Under the pieces are notes generated by a model. That model saw only the letters and a list, made by a program, of their open reading frames with translations. It was not told the DNA's origin and ran no database searches. Positions 21,851 through 34,513 of a DNA stretch of 64,000 bases are shown here, piece by piece. Position numbers and translations under genes: made by a program. The stretch's first letter is position 1; each line of letters begins with the position of its first letter. The DNA lies in the NCBI GenBank assembly GCA_014218235.1, contig CM024766.1, positions 65,399,207 through 65,463,206 of the forward strand, written 5' to 3'. The stretch is from Colocasia esculenta (Eukaryota; Streptophyta; Magnoliopsida; Alismatales; Araceae).

Positions 21851-24158
21851 TGTGACGGAACGCCTCGGTCAAGCCCGTTAAACTAATAACGTACTTGATC
21901 CGAGTCCGCCTCCCGCGAACGGGCCGAAGCCTCGCAAGGGATACCAAACCACAGTCCGTGTAAACATAAAGGAACACACCACATTTCATATATAATTTTT
22001 CACAATTTACATAGCCACAATCCATTAAAACTGAAAAGGTGTACAAAAGTCTGGGGCATACCCCGAGGTACAACAAAAGAAAGTAAACAACTACAAAACT
22101 ACAAGGCTACACTGCTGAAGTACTACTCTGCTGGAGCTATTCTGCTGGAGGTACTGACCCTGCACCGCTACGACGCGGCCCAAAACTGGACGTCGGACGG
22201 GAAACGTCCTCCTCGCCCTCACCTGTGGGGGTAGGGGTGAGCCTCTCTAGTCACTGGCTCAGTAGGGAACTCCCCCAAAGCCGAACAAACCACAAACCAC
22301 AGGTACAAAACAGTAAACAGTACCAACAACATATAGAACAGTTAAGCAGGTAAGTAAAGCTGTAAAAGTACTCACCGTCTGTCGACTACGAGAAACAACT
22401 GTAGTAACTAAACGGCAAACCCAAACAGGTGTACAAGCCAAAGTAGAGACAGCCAACACGAGCCACGTAAACTGGTTCGCGACACCAGAAACTGACTCGG
22501 ACAACTAACACAGGTCCACCTCTCAGTCTCGCAGCCACGGACGAAAGGTCCAGCTGCCGCTCCACGTAAAAAGGTCAAACAACTGTGGAGACCAACTAAA
22601 ACACCACAACCTGCAAACCACACGGTCACAGGCCCATGCCTGGCACCTCCAGAGACCCTGGCCTGGGCTCGCTAGAGTGAGGCACTGGTAAAAGGACTAG
22701 TTGGGGTCCAGTACGTCTACTGGTGTCCGTACCCCCAACTACGAGCGCGCTACAAGTGACTAAAAACAACCACAACTGTCACTGTCCCACTGTCGTCTTT
22801 CCCTCAGCCGGATGTACAACTCTAACACAAGAGTGAGGGTGTCCAGGTCAGACGACACAGACCTCGACGGTACAACACAAGTACCGGGACAAAGCCCCGA
22901 GCTAACAGCCTGGCTCACAAAGAACCTGGGGCACCCAACTGGAGAGGTAACCACGGTAGGCGTCGTACTACTCGTCACGTACACAAAACCACGTGCACGT
23001 CACACACAAACCACGTGAAACCTCACGTAAACCACAAGTAACCACTGGTCCACTACACGTGAACCCAACTGACTCGCGTACACAACGCGCAGTCACCGAA
23101 GTAAACAATTAACATCATACCTTGTATGCTAAACACGTAAACCAAGTGCACTCAGTGCACCTCATACGTTAACACCCACGCATTAACGATAAAACACCAT
23201 AAATAGCCATTTCTGTTCATGTAGGAGTAGGCGGCCACATCGATTGCCGCTTACAGGAAGTAGACGGCAAGGTCCCTGGCCGTCAACCTCCTGGCTGAAG
23301 ATCTTGGCGGCAAACGATGTTGACGCCAAGTTCCCCGGCCTTAAACCCTGCAGAAACCCTAATCCGGTCCTGCTAGTTCTCTAGCAGTTCTAATTACTGG
23401 AAAACATGCAAATGCATACCCTCTAGCATGACAGAACCCAATGCAACCCGTTTAAACATGATTCGAACAATAAACTACTCAAACCACCCATTATCCCATA
23501 TGGTGCAACTTTATCCAAACATGGATTATCATGCGGATTTAAGTAATTATGATGTGTTTTAACATTTCTACGGAGCTACCAGGGTTCGTCCCCTACCTCA
23601 GAACGCGTTAGAATCTCCCGCAACCCCCCGGTTTACGCCGAGCCCTCCGCGAGATCCCACGCGAATTGCACCACGCCGCGACGTTTCCTCGCGCAATTCG
23701 GCGACGCCGCGCGTCCCACGATCGACCAGCCACTCCTCGATACCTGTTAAAACCTTCAAAAACACCAGGGCGCGAAGCTGGGGCAAGAGGGAGAGAGGGT
23801 GAGCTGTGAGAGCTGCCCTCGGGTGAACATATAACCTGTTGAACTGACAGGTTGGCGTCAACCCCCTTGTCGCCCACATGCACCGCTAGACTAAACGTCC
23901 ACAAAAGCTGACGCCAAGTTCAAGAAGTCAACGTCCATGAACCTGGACGCCAACAGTCAACGACCACCCCTTGGCCGCCAACTCAGACAGAACAGCAGCA
24001 GGTCCTATTCCAATTCAGGACCTACCCTGCTCTTCACCTGCTCAAGCCACACAATCACACCATACATTCCACACACCCAACTCACACTGGCCTCACAACG
24101 GCTGCCACAACCACAATGCACATGATCCGCATGGATCCGAAAAGCATGCGACGTTACA
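21851..24158 (-). repeat. Chromovirus B 5' LTR
   Basis: 2308 bp. On the minus strand it begins TGTAACGTCGCATGC and ends CCGTCACA. A TTATATATGAAA TATA box lies at about 21988-21998, leaving about 2.1 kb of U3 with the ACGT cluster (about 22975-23062) and TTGACGCC boxes (about 23250-23340, 23850-23980). Confidence 0.95.
21988..21998 (-). promoter_or_regulatory. Probable TATA box of element B
   Basis: TTATATATGAAA on the minus strand, about 140 bp before the 3' end of the 5' LTR and about 400 bp upstream of the gag ATG. Chosen as the most TATA-like site close to the LTR end; an alternative TATTTAT lies near 23205. Confidence 0.5.
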
Positions 24159-24163
24159 ACTAG

Positions 24164-26416
24164 AGACGCCGACTACTGCGGGCCCGTCTCCTCAGTCCGC
24201 TGCAGAGGGAGTTGTTGTGAAGTCTCACCTACAAAATAGGGAGTGAGCTTCACGAAGAAGCCTAGTAGGGACTACCAATCCCCCACTTGTTCTAACAGTA
24301 GAATAGAACTAAGTGTAATAAATAAATAAAGCAGTAAAGTCTATTCTACTAAACAGAGTCAAGTGCGGAAGCGTGAAAGAAACTACACGGTCGTCGGTCT
24401 AGGCTACATAACGGGACCGAAAAACCCGTCTAAACCAAGGCACCACAAGAACCCAGCTGTAAACACAGACAGTAGACACTGCCTGGACAAGCACACTAGC
24501 TATAGAACGCTACACTAGTCAGCCCGCCAGGTGCGCCACGCGCCTTATCCTCGACCAACGGTCCATGTCTAGCACCTCCCGTCGGAGTGAGACGCGGAAC
24601 TAAGAATAAACACAACTGCCATAATCTGGCCGGACTACGGTCCCAGGCCTGACCCCTCTAAATGGTTCCGGAACCACGTAGAGTGAGGCAGTGAGAAAGG
24701 ACTAGCTAGTCCGCACCGTAAGAGCACCACACTACCTCGGAGAACCAGACCAGCTAAGAGAGCTCTACAAACGACTCCACGCCGTTGTCCCCACCATTTT
24801 CCCCTTCTGCTCCAAGTTCGTGACTTGAGCATGCCCGCCGCCCGGAGAACTCCCTCTAACAGACGTGCGGGGCTGGGGGTCCCAAGTAATGGTAACGACC
24901 TATCTAAGCCCTCAAGTGCCGAGCATCGGGCGAAGAGACTAGAGTAGCACTGCACTAGGAACAACACAGGTGCCAAGAAACCAGAGTCGCAGCGGAAATG
25001 GAAACACAACAGGTCGACAGTCAGCTCTCGGTCAGAGAGGCGATGTATCGACCCGTCACGACCAGAACGTGACGGTTCTGCCTATCGAGACAAGGAAAAC
25101 GGAAGGTGACCCGTAAGCGTGTCATGACAAGACCGCACCGGCTAAGAGGGCCGCAACAAGCCTGAGTCTTCAGAACACGACACGTACCCTGTCGCGATCT
25201 CATCGCGACGGAGATGGCGGTCGTGATCTGCCAAGACCCCGAATACCTGAACGCCGGCCATGTACCCGTCGCGTTAGCAAGACGCGGTCGGGTCTAGGGC
25301 GCGTTCAAGAGAACGCGACACACCGATACGTCACGACCTTGTCGCAACTGGGAAACCCATCATGACCATAGTCGAGTGCCCAAACAAGGCATCAGCCACC
25401 TCCCCAAAGCACCCAAAATGGAAACAACATGGGGAGGGGATCATGGAGATGATGGAAAATAGTCAATATCATCCAAACCACCCCAAACAACCCACATGCA
25501 TGCAAGGAAAAGCCAACTACTCTCACATAACCTCACATGCACCACATGAAGCACTCTCCATGAACACCCCATTCCAAGCATGAAAACATGCAAACCTCAT
25601 ACATGGATCATAAGTAACCAAGAAACACCTAGCATGATTCTAGGCTTAGAAGGGAGGGGTTTGGTCCTAGCATGAAGAACTAAGTGGAGGGTTTGGGGTC
25701 CCTACCTCAATTTGAAGAACCACCCTAGCTGGGCCTTCTCGTAGGCTAGCACCCCTTCACCTCCGAGCTCCAATGCTCCAAGTGCCGCCCACGAACCGAG
25801 CTCGACCTCCTCCTTTATGCACCAAGAGAAGAAGAACCACCATGCAAGAAGAAGAAGGGGAAAATGAGGAAGAAGCACAAACACACACACAACCATGCAA
25901 TAGATCCATGTACTTACCTACACAATGCAAACACACCCCACAAGGCCTTCCTAAACACCCCACGGAGCCACCAGCCTTCGGAAATCACCTGAGTGAAGAA
26001 CCACCAAAAGAAAGGCCAAAGGGGTTTCTGCTCTCGGCCAGAGCAACATAAACACATACGTTGGGAATGCGACGGACCTGGCCGTCGCGTTACCAACGCT
26101 AACGCGACACCCACCTGTGTCGTGATCTGGAACAATCAACCAGTCAACCATCCAATCGTCGTGCATGCAAAACTGATAGCAAGATCGTGACGACCAACCA
26201 TGTTGTCTTAATACATGCACTTCAACACGTGGTGCAACTGTCCCGACAACAAGACGACAAGGAAACAGTCTTCTATCAGGGTCCTGTCGCGACAGGGTGG
26301 CCGACACGTTCCAAAATAGAACGCGACGGTCACCTATGTCGCATTTCGAACGCGACTGGCCACCATGCCACGACCACAGCCGGGAAGGCAACCCCTAAAG
26401 GAAACGGGATGTTACA
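24164..26416 (-). repeat. Chromovirus A 3' LTR, part 2
   Basis: Continuation of the LTR after element B, starting AGACGCCGACTACTGCGG and ending GGGATGTTACA. Aligns with about 31731-33891. Contains many GTCGCGA/TCGCGAC-type boxes around 25050-25340 and 26060-26370, some decayed to TG/CA. Short ORFs here and in the right LTR are matching shadows of non-coding LTR sequence. Confidence 0.9.
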
Positions 26417-26515
26417 ATCTAACAAAAAAAAACCAATTTCATCCTCGAAATTAAGGGCGAAACTAGGGGGAACAAAGAGTAAACAAGGTACCTGTCACTC
26501 GAACAAGTAGGGAAA

Positions 26516-29500
26516 CTACTCCCGCATCTCGTCCTCACGCTCCCAAGTGGCCTTGCCATCGGCGCGGTGCTCCCAAACCACCTTGACGAGCGAGATCTGC
26601 TTCCTGCGAAGTTCCTGCACCCTGCGGTCCACCACGCTGACTGGGTATTCCGGCACGGACAGGTCGGGGGCAACCTCTATTTGTGAGTAGTCGAGTACAT
26701 GCGATGAATCTGACATGTACTTCCTCAGCCGCGACACGTGGAAGACGTCGTGGACACCTGCCAACTCAGACAGAAGAGCCAACCTGTAAACGATCTCACC
26801 AACCCGCTCCAGGATGGGAAAGGGGCCAACGAACCTCGGGCTGAGTTTTCCCCTCTTCCCAAACCTGAGAACGCCCTTGGTGGGTGAGATCCGAAGAAAC
26901 ACCTTGTTGTCGACCTCAAACTCAAGTGGCCTCCTGTGAACTTCGGCGTAGCTCTTCTGCCTGCTCTGCGCTGTCTGCAACCTCTGCCTGATCAGCCTCA
27001 CGGTGTCTGCACATTGCTGTACCAACTCTGGACCTAGCAACTACCTCTCGCCAACCTCGTGTCAGTGCAATGGTATCCTACACGGTCGACCATACAGAGC
27101 CTCGTAGGGCACCATCCCGATGCTGGAGTGAAAGCTATTATTATACGAAAACTCCACCATGGGAAGGTGCGAATCCCACATGCCGCCCCAGTCTAGGAAA
27201 CACGCTCTCAACAAGTCCTCGAGGGTCTGAATGGTCCTCTCCGACTGCCCGTCTGTCTATGGGTGGTAGGCTGAACTCAGCCTCAGCTCAGTGCCAAGTG
27301 CCCGCTGAAAGCTGCGCCAGAAACGAGAAGTGAACCTTGGATCTCTATCTGAGACAATAGAGACCGGGGTTCCATACAACGGTACCACTCTGTCCACAAA
27401 CAACCGAGCCAGTCTGTCCACTGACCACGCTGCTCTGACTGGTACGAAGCGAGTGGTCTTCGTCAGCTTGTCGACGATGACCCAAACACTATCGTGCCCC
27501 TGAGAAGTGCGAGGTAGGCCAAAAACAAAGTCCATGGTGACGTGCTCCCACTTCCACATAGGAATGGGAAGCGACTGCAGCTCACCACCAGGATGCTGGT
27601 GCTCTGCCCTCACCTACTGATAGGTAAGGTAGCGCGAAACAAACTCAGCGATATCTCTCTTCATCCCAGGCCACCAAAAGAGTACCCTCAAGTCATGGTA
27701 CATCTTGGTGGAGCCAGGATGAATAGAGTATCGCGAACGGTGTGCCTCAGCAAGTACCTCCTCCCTGACGTCCTCTGGAACATAGAGTCTGTTTCTAAAC
27801 CGAACCTCGCTGTCCTCGTCCAGACACCTCAGGCAACAACAACACATCTGCCAAGTCTGCGTTTGCACTCTGCGCCTCAAGCACCTGCTGGTATATCAAC
27901 GGACGAACTGTCATGCTGGCCAACACTGCTCTCTCCCGGAGGCTAGATGGCGTGAACACACCCTGAGTGGCATCCTCCAGAAGTATCCAGTGTCTAACCA
28001 ACAAAGAACTCAAGTGGGCTCTCCTACTCAAAGCGTCTGCTATGACATTAGCCTTTCCCGGGTGATAGGAAAGGGTAAAGTCGTAGTCCTTCAAGTACTC
28101 GAGCCACCTGCGCTGCCTGAGGTTGAGATCTCTCTGCATGAAGACGTATTGTAAGCTGCAGTGATCTGTGAAAACCTCGAACACCTCACCGTACAAGTAG
28201 TGTCTCCACAACCTCAAGGCGAACACGATTGCTGCAAGCTCCAGGTCGTGTGTCGGGCAGTGCTGCTCTACTCGACCGTGCTGCATTAACACAACACCCA
28301 AACCAGTACCTGACGCGTCTGTGTAGACAACAAAGCCGCCGCTGCCGGAAGGTACCACAAGGATTGGAGCTGAAGTCACCTGGTTCTTCAGCTCTTGAAA
28401 ACTGCGCTCGCACTCTGCTGTCCACACAAACCGAGTCTCCCGCCTGGTCAACCAGGTCAAAGGCTTTACAACTCTAGCGAAGTCCTACACAAACCTCCTG
28501 TAGTAGCCTGCCAGCCCCAGAAAATTGCGAACCTCTGCAATTGTAGTGGGCTGGCCCCAAGAAACCACGACCTCAACCTTGGCGGGATCAACCGCCACAC
28601 CTGCACCAGAAACAACGTGACCCAGGAAGTGCACCTCCTTTAGCCAAAATTCAAACTTGCTGAATTTGGCGTAAAGTTGGTGACTCCTCAAGCCTGCAAC
28701 ACCAGCCTCAAGTGGACCTCGTGCTCCTCTGCCGTCACTGAGTACACCAGGATGTCGTCGACGAACACCACTATGAACCGGTCTAGGTACTCTCGGAAAA
28801 CACTGTGCATCAGCTCCATGAATGCTGCAGGTGCATTCGTGAGCCCAAAAGGCATCACGACAAACTCGAAGTGACCGTAGCGGGTGCGAAAAGCTGATCT
28901 TGCGATGTCTGACTTACGGATCCGCAATTGGTAGTAACCCGACCTCAAGTCGATCTTTGAGAACACTGAAGCTGACTGCAACTGGTCGAACAAGTCATCG
29001 ATCCTGGGCAAAGGATACTTGTTCCTCATGGTCACCTGATTCAGCTGCTGATAATCAATGCACATTCTGAGGCTGCCATCCTTCTTCCTCACAAACATAA
29101 CAAGCGCTCCCCATGGCGAACGGCTAGGATGAATGAAGCCCAATGCAAGCAACTCCTCTAGTTGGCACTTCAACTCCCGCAGCTCCTCCAGCGCCATCTG
29201 GTACGGTGCCTTGGACGTAGGCATTGTCCCCGGAAGCAACTCAATGGAGAAGTCTACCTCTCGCTCAGGCGGCAAGCCAGGTAGATCCTCTGAAAACACG
29301 TCGCCAAACTCACAAACCATAGGCACATCTGAAACAAAAATCTCACCAGAATCCGAGACACACACAGAGGCCAAGAAAGCAACACAACTGTCTCGGATGA
29401 GGTGCCGAGCTCTACAGAAAGAGACAAAGGGTCGGCGGACAGACCGGGTACCTCAGAAGCAAAGCACAAGTGCTCCAGGTATCTCAAACCTCATGGTCTT

Positions 29501-31296
29501 CTGCTGACAATCTACCAGTGCAGAGTGCACCTCCAACCAGTCCATGCCAAGAATGGCATCAAAGTCGTGGAGCTGCAAGGCAAACAGTATGGCTGGTAGC
29601 TGGTGGCCCTGTACCTCGACAGTGACACGCTCCAAGTAACCAAGGGTACGCACAAAGTCACCCATCGGCAGCTCAACTGCAAGGTCACAGGCCCACTCCA
29701 GAGCAAACTCAGACAAGGAAGCAAAGAACTCCTCAGAAGCAAAATAGTGTGTGGCACCCGAATCAATCAAAACTCTAGAAGCTCTACCAAGGATGGGAAC
29801 CGTACCGACGACCAGATTAGAGGCCTCCGCCTCCTCTCTGGTGATGTTCATCACCCGACCGCGACCACGTCCTCCCTGAGGCTGCTGTTGCTGGTGCTGC
29901 TGGTACTGACCCTGGTGCTACTGCTGGCGCTGTGCTGGCTGGGGTGGACGGTACTGAACCTGAGGTGCCTGTTGTTGCTGTTCCTACTGCTGCCTCAATG
30001 GACACTCTCGCCTGTAATGACCCAGCTGCCCACAGTGGTAACAACCTGAGTCCTGCTGGCTCTGCTCTGCTCCCTACTGCACCGACTGCTCCACTGGCTG
30101 CTGCTCCGATTGACGTCACTGCTGTTGCTGCTTGTACTGACTCCTGCCTCCACGAGTGAACAACCTCTTCAACTTCGAAGTCAGGCCAGAACCACCTGTC
30201 CCCGAAGAAGAAGAAGAGGAAACACTCCCTCGACTGCCCGAAGGGCGCTGGTACGGAGAAGACCTCCCTGAGCCCCCGCTCTGCTGCAGCTAAAATCGAC
30301 ACTCCCTCTCTAGGGCCATAGCTCTCGCCACTGCCACTGCCAAGGTGTCACAGAGGTGACCAGCCATGGCCCACCTCAAGTCTGAACGTAGCCCGCTAAT
30401 GAACCACTCGGTACGAGCCTGCTCACTAGCTGCCACGTGGGGAACATGTCGAAGTAGCTGCAGAAACCTCTGGTGGTATTGTCCCACGGTCAAGTCTCTC
30501 TGTACCAACTCGTGGAACAGGTCCCTCCTCTCACGGCAAACGTAGTTGGGGAGGAACTCGCCGTGAAAAGCCACCAGGAACTCTGCCCAAGTGATCTGGT
30601 CCAACATCCTGCCCTGAAAACTGGTCTGCCTCACTGCTCTCCACCACTCGTGGGCTGACCCCTTCAGCTGATACACTGCTAACCTGACCTGATCCAGCTC
30701 TGCACAGTTCGTGGTCTCGAAGGTGCACTCGAGCTCATGGACCCAACTCTCTGCCCTGTCTGGATCACGGTTGCCTGAAAAAGTCAGAGGCCGAAGATGA
30801 AGAAACCTCTCCAGAAGTGCCGTGCGGTCCTCGGGTGCTACCGCTGCAACTGGAGTCTGCTGCCGTACCACTGGGGGTACCTCTGGCTGAACCGATGCTA
30901 CTTGCAGGGTCGGTGGTGGCTGCTCCTCTGCTGCCATCTCTACGAACTGCTGATCTCCTATCGACATCTGCTAGTACGGCTGGTACTGAGGCTACTGGGG
31001 GTACTGCTGGCACTACAGGTACTACCAAGGACCCTGGAACATCGCTCTCCACCACTGCTCCATGATGGCCGGTGGGGGCTGGGGCGGAAACCACTGCTGC
31101 TGCTACTGCAGCTGCTGCTGTGGCTCTCCCTGCCGCAACGGAACGCCCTGCAGCAACGGGTCCCTAGGCTGCTCGAACTGCTGGGGATGAGCGTCGATCG
31201 GCATGTGCTCGGCTGCAACCGACCTGTCTGGCTCGAACTACTGACGCTCCACCAGCTCACAAACCTACCTGCAAGTGCGTGGAGGCATGTTCTGCA
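26516..31296 (-). pseudogene. Chromovirus A gag-pol, broken
   Basis: Minus strand. Gag N-terminus from about 31296 (MPPRTCR), Gag domain 30967-30290, CCHC knuckle (CYHCGQLGHYRREC, about 30005-30050), protease LIDSGATHYF (about 29770), RT 29374-28485 with FVDD (about 28755), RNase H from about 28380 (YTDASGTGLG), integrase 27880-26640, chromodomain-like end 26640-26516. TAG stops seen at 31265, 31238, 31103, 31022, 31013, 30992, 30971, 30290, 30074, 29984, 29918, 28485, 27614, 27257 and 27041 (lowest coordinate of each codon). Two frame changes lie near 29400-29450 and 27800-27880. Domain order matches element B, to which it is related but clearly distinct. It cannot make Pol. Confidence 0.93.
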
Positions 31297-31412
31297 AAAC
31301 AGACACAATAAGAAGTTAACAGATAACCCCAACGGCTTAGCAGTGTTACTTGTACTTCCTAAGGGACTTTACGTTATTACTTATTTCCACGACAAGTCTT
31401 GATAGACCCCTT

Positions 31413-31424
31413 GCTCTGATACCA
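31413..31424 (-). other. Primer binding site, element A
   Basis: TGGTATCAGAGC on the minus strand, one base from the 5' LTR. Initiator tRNA-Met type, same as B, D and E. Confidence 0.9.
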
Positions 31425-31425
31425 C

Positions 31426-33891
31426 TGTAATGACCCCGGCACCCAGACCCTCGGCTCCCACCAAGAATCCGAACATTGAGACCACCGCCCACGGATCCGG
31501 AGACCCGAAAGGGCTAACGGATCGGTCTAACAAGATATATAATAGAGATAAATAACAACAAACGTACTAAAGTGTACCACAAGTGAACAAAAGTGTCCAA
31601 CACTAGATAACAGTCTAGTACAGTCCCAAAGTAAATAAAGTACAAGTGCTGAAATAAACGGGAAAGAACACGTCCCTTAGGGGCATACCCTGAGGGTGAA
31701 GTACAACTACTGGGGGAACACTGCCACTAGAGATGCCGGCTACTGCGGGCCCATCTCCTCAGTCTGCCATGGAGGGAGCTGCTGTGAAGTCTCACCTACA
31801 AAACAGTGAGTGAGCTTCATGAAGAAGCCCAGTAGGGACTACCAATCTCCCACTGGTTCTAACAGCAGAATAGAACTAAGTGCAATAAATAAATAAAGCA
31901 GTAAAGTCTATTATACTAAACAGAGTCAAGTGCGGTAGCGTGAAAGAAACTACACGGTCGTCGGTCTAGGCTACACAACGGGACCGGAAAACCCGTGTAA
32001 ACCAAGGCACCACAAGAACCCAACTGTAAACACAGATAGTAGACACTGCCTGGACAAGCACACTAGCTACAGAATGCTACACTAGTCAGCCGGTCAGGTG
32101 CGCCACGCGCCTTACCCTCGACCAACGGTCTATGTCTAGCACCTCCCATCGGAGTGAGATGTGAAACTAAGAACAAACACAACTGCCGTAGTCTGGTCGG
32201 ACTACGGTCCCACGCCTGACCCCTCTAAATAGTTCCGAAACCACGTAGAGTGAGGCAGTAAGAAAGGACTAGCTGGTCCGCACCGTAAGAGCACCACACT
32301 ACCTCGGAGAACCAGACCAACTAAGAGAGCTCTACAAACGACTCCACACCGCTGTCCCCACCGTTTTCCCCTTATGCTCCAGGTCTGTGACTCGAGCATG
32401 CCTGCCGCCCTGAGAACTCCCTCTAACAGACGCGCGGGGCTGGGGGTCCCAGGTAATAGTAACAATCTGTTTCGTGGACAAGCCCTCAAGTGCCGAGCAC
32501 CGGGCAAAGAGACTAGAGTAGCACTTCACTAGGAACAGCACAAGTGCCAAGAAACCAAAGTCGCAGTGGAAACAGAAACACAACAGGTCGACAGTCAGCT
32601 CTCAGTCAGAGAGGCAACGTATCGACCCGTCACGACCAGAACGCGACGGTTCTACCTGTCGCGACGAGGAAAATGGAAGGCGACCCGTAAGTGCGTTGCG
32701 ACAAGACCACGCCGGCTAAGAGGGCCGCAACAAGCCTGAGTCTTTAGAATGTGACACGTACCACGAAGACGACGGTCGTGATCTGCCAAGACCCCGACTG
32801 GTCGCGACTGGGAAACCCATCGCGACCACAGTCGAGTGCCCAAACAAGGCATCAACCACCTCCCCAAAGCACCCAAAATGGAAACAACACGGGGAGGGGA
32901 TCATGGAGATGATGGAAAATAGTCAATATCATCCAAACCACCCCAAACAACCCACATGCATGCAAGGAAAAGCTGACTACTCTCACATAACCTCACATGC
33001 ACCACATGAAGCACTCTTCATGAACACCCCATTCCAAGCATGAAAACATGCAAACCACATCATGCAAACCTCATACATGGATCATAAGTAACCAAGAAAC
33101 ACCTAGCATGATTCTAGGCTTAGAAGGGAGGGGTTTGGCCCTAGCATGAAGAACTAAGTGGAGGGTTTGGGGTCCCTACCTCAATTTGAAGAACCACCCT
33201 AGCTGGGCCTTCTCGTAGGCTAGCACCCCTCCACCTTCGAGCTCCAACGCTCCAAGTGCCGCCCACAAACCGAGCTCGACCTCCTCCTTCATGCACCAAG
33301 AGAAGAAGAACCACCATGCAAGAAGAAGAAGGGGGAAATGAGGAAGAAACACAAACACACACACAACCATGCAATAGATCTCTGTACTTACCTACACAAT
33401 GCAAACACACCCCACAAGGCCTTCCCAAACACCCTAAAGAGCCACCAGCCTTCGGAATTCGCCAGAGTGAAGAACCACCAAAAGAAAGGCCAAAGGGGTT
33501 TCTGCTTTCGGCCAGAGCAACTTAAGCACAGACGTTGGGAATGCGATGGACCTGGCCGTCGCGTTACCAACGCTAACGCGACACCCACCTGCGTCGCGAT
33601 CTGGAACAGTCAGCCAATCAACCATCCAATCGTCGTGCATGCAAAACTGACAGCAAGATCACGACGGCCAACCATGTCACGTTAATGCATGCACTTCAAC
33701 ACGTGGTGCAACTATCCCGACAGCAAGACAACAAGGAAACAGTCTTCTGTCAGGGTCTTGTCGTGACAAGGGCGGCCGACACGTTTCGAAACAGAATGCG
33801 TTGGTCACCTATGTCTCATTCAAAACGCGATTGGCTACCATGCCGCGACCACAGCCAGGAAGGCAACCCCTAAAGGAAACGAGATGTTACA
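31426..33891 (-). repeat. Chromovirus A 5' LTR
   Basis: 2466 bp, TGTAATGACC...GATGTTACA. Carries GTCGCGA-type boxes (about 32625-32810, 33545-33600). Lacks roughly 120 bp present in the left LTR near 25200-25340. Differences from the left LTR are mostly C/T and G/A, as expected from decay of methylated DNA. Confidence 0.93.
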
Positions 33892-34192
33892 GTTAGAGTG
33901 CTAAAAGAGGAGTAGATCAAAAAGAAGAGCACCAGAGGAAGAAGGAGCAATGATGAAAAGCAGAAGTTGCTGAAACAGAGCATCGTGAATTGAAGAAGAC
34001 TTCCATCAAATCCTCTCAAGAGTCTTCAATTCAAGCATCTAGTAGATCATCTTCAACAAGGAACATCCAATTCATCTCTCTATTCTCTATTTCTATTGAA
34101 GTGTTCATCTCAATATGTTTTGAGTGTTTGTGAAATCTGTACAAGTGTTCTGTATAGATTTCAGTGTGTGCTTGAGTGGATCTGATCTATGC
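33892..34192 (+). repeat. Element C 3' LTR, second fragment
   Basis: Resumes with the duplicated GTTAG after chromovirus A and runs to GATCTGATCTATGC (34179-34192), the left target duplication of the LINE. Non-coding; corresponds to R/U5. Confidence 0.8.
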
Positions 34193-34513
34193 AGAAAATC
34201 AAGAACATGATTGAGCGACTTTCATTTCGAGAGTGGCTTCTCTCTCTAGTTTTCTAGAGAGAGATGCTCTGAGGATTGAGAAGGTTCTGTGGGCGTCCGG
34301 GTTCCCCCCCCTCCCCTGCCTTTCCGGCAGTGGGTGGACCTCCCTTGGTGGAGCTTCCCTCCACCAGGACCTCTCTTCTGCGCTGAGGAAGGAGCTCTTA
34401 CCCTTTTGAGGTTTTGATCCACCATCTTGGTGTGGCCAATCTCTTGAGGGCAGCCACCAGTTGAATCTTCTTCAACTGGGGTCTACTCTCTCCTTCCTCC
34501 GGATCTCTTTGGT

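Larger units (their letters stand above)
14676..24158 (-). mobile_element. Tekay-like chromovirus B, apparently intact
   Basis: A 9.48-kb Ty3/gypsy element inside the LTR of A. LTRs at 14676-16980 (2305 bp) and 21851-24158 (2308 bp) start TGTGACGG and end CGTTACA. Target duplications ACTAG lie at 14671-14675 and 24159-24163. PBS for initiator tRNA-Met at 21837-21848. One uninterrupted polyprotein ORF (21591-17098). By eye I count about 16 differences between the LTRs, under 1 percent, so insertion was recent. It is the only element in the window that could still encode its own mobility proteins. Confidence 0.97.
14371..33891 (-). mobile_element. Tekay-like chromovirus A (decayed), containing element B
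   Basis: A Ty3/gypsy element on the minus strand. It starts TGTAATGACC and ends ...GATGTTACA, with 5-bp target duplications GTTAG (14366-14370, 33892-33896) in the LTR of element C. Left LTR: 14371-14675 plus 24164-26416, interrupted by element B. Internal region: 26417-31425. Right (5') LTR: 31426-33891. The PBS for initiator tRNA-Met is present. Gag-pol is broken by many TAG codons and two frame changes. The LTRs have diverged visibly, including an extra stretch of roughly 120 bp in the left LTR around 25200-25340. Confidence 0.95.

Noticed and set aside
26516..31296. Possible TAG stop-codon reassignment or readthrough in element A
   Set aside because: Related element B uses CAG at such places and ends normally with TAA, A also has frameshifts, and LTR decay points to methylation damage.
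30797..31402. 201-aa plus-strand ORF opposite element A gag
   Set aside because: Leu-rich shadow of CAG/CTG-rich gag sequence; the real frame is on the minus strand.
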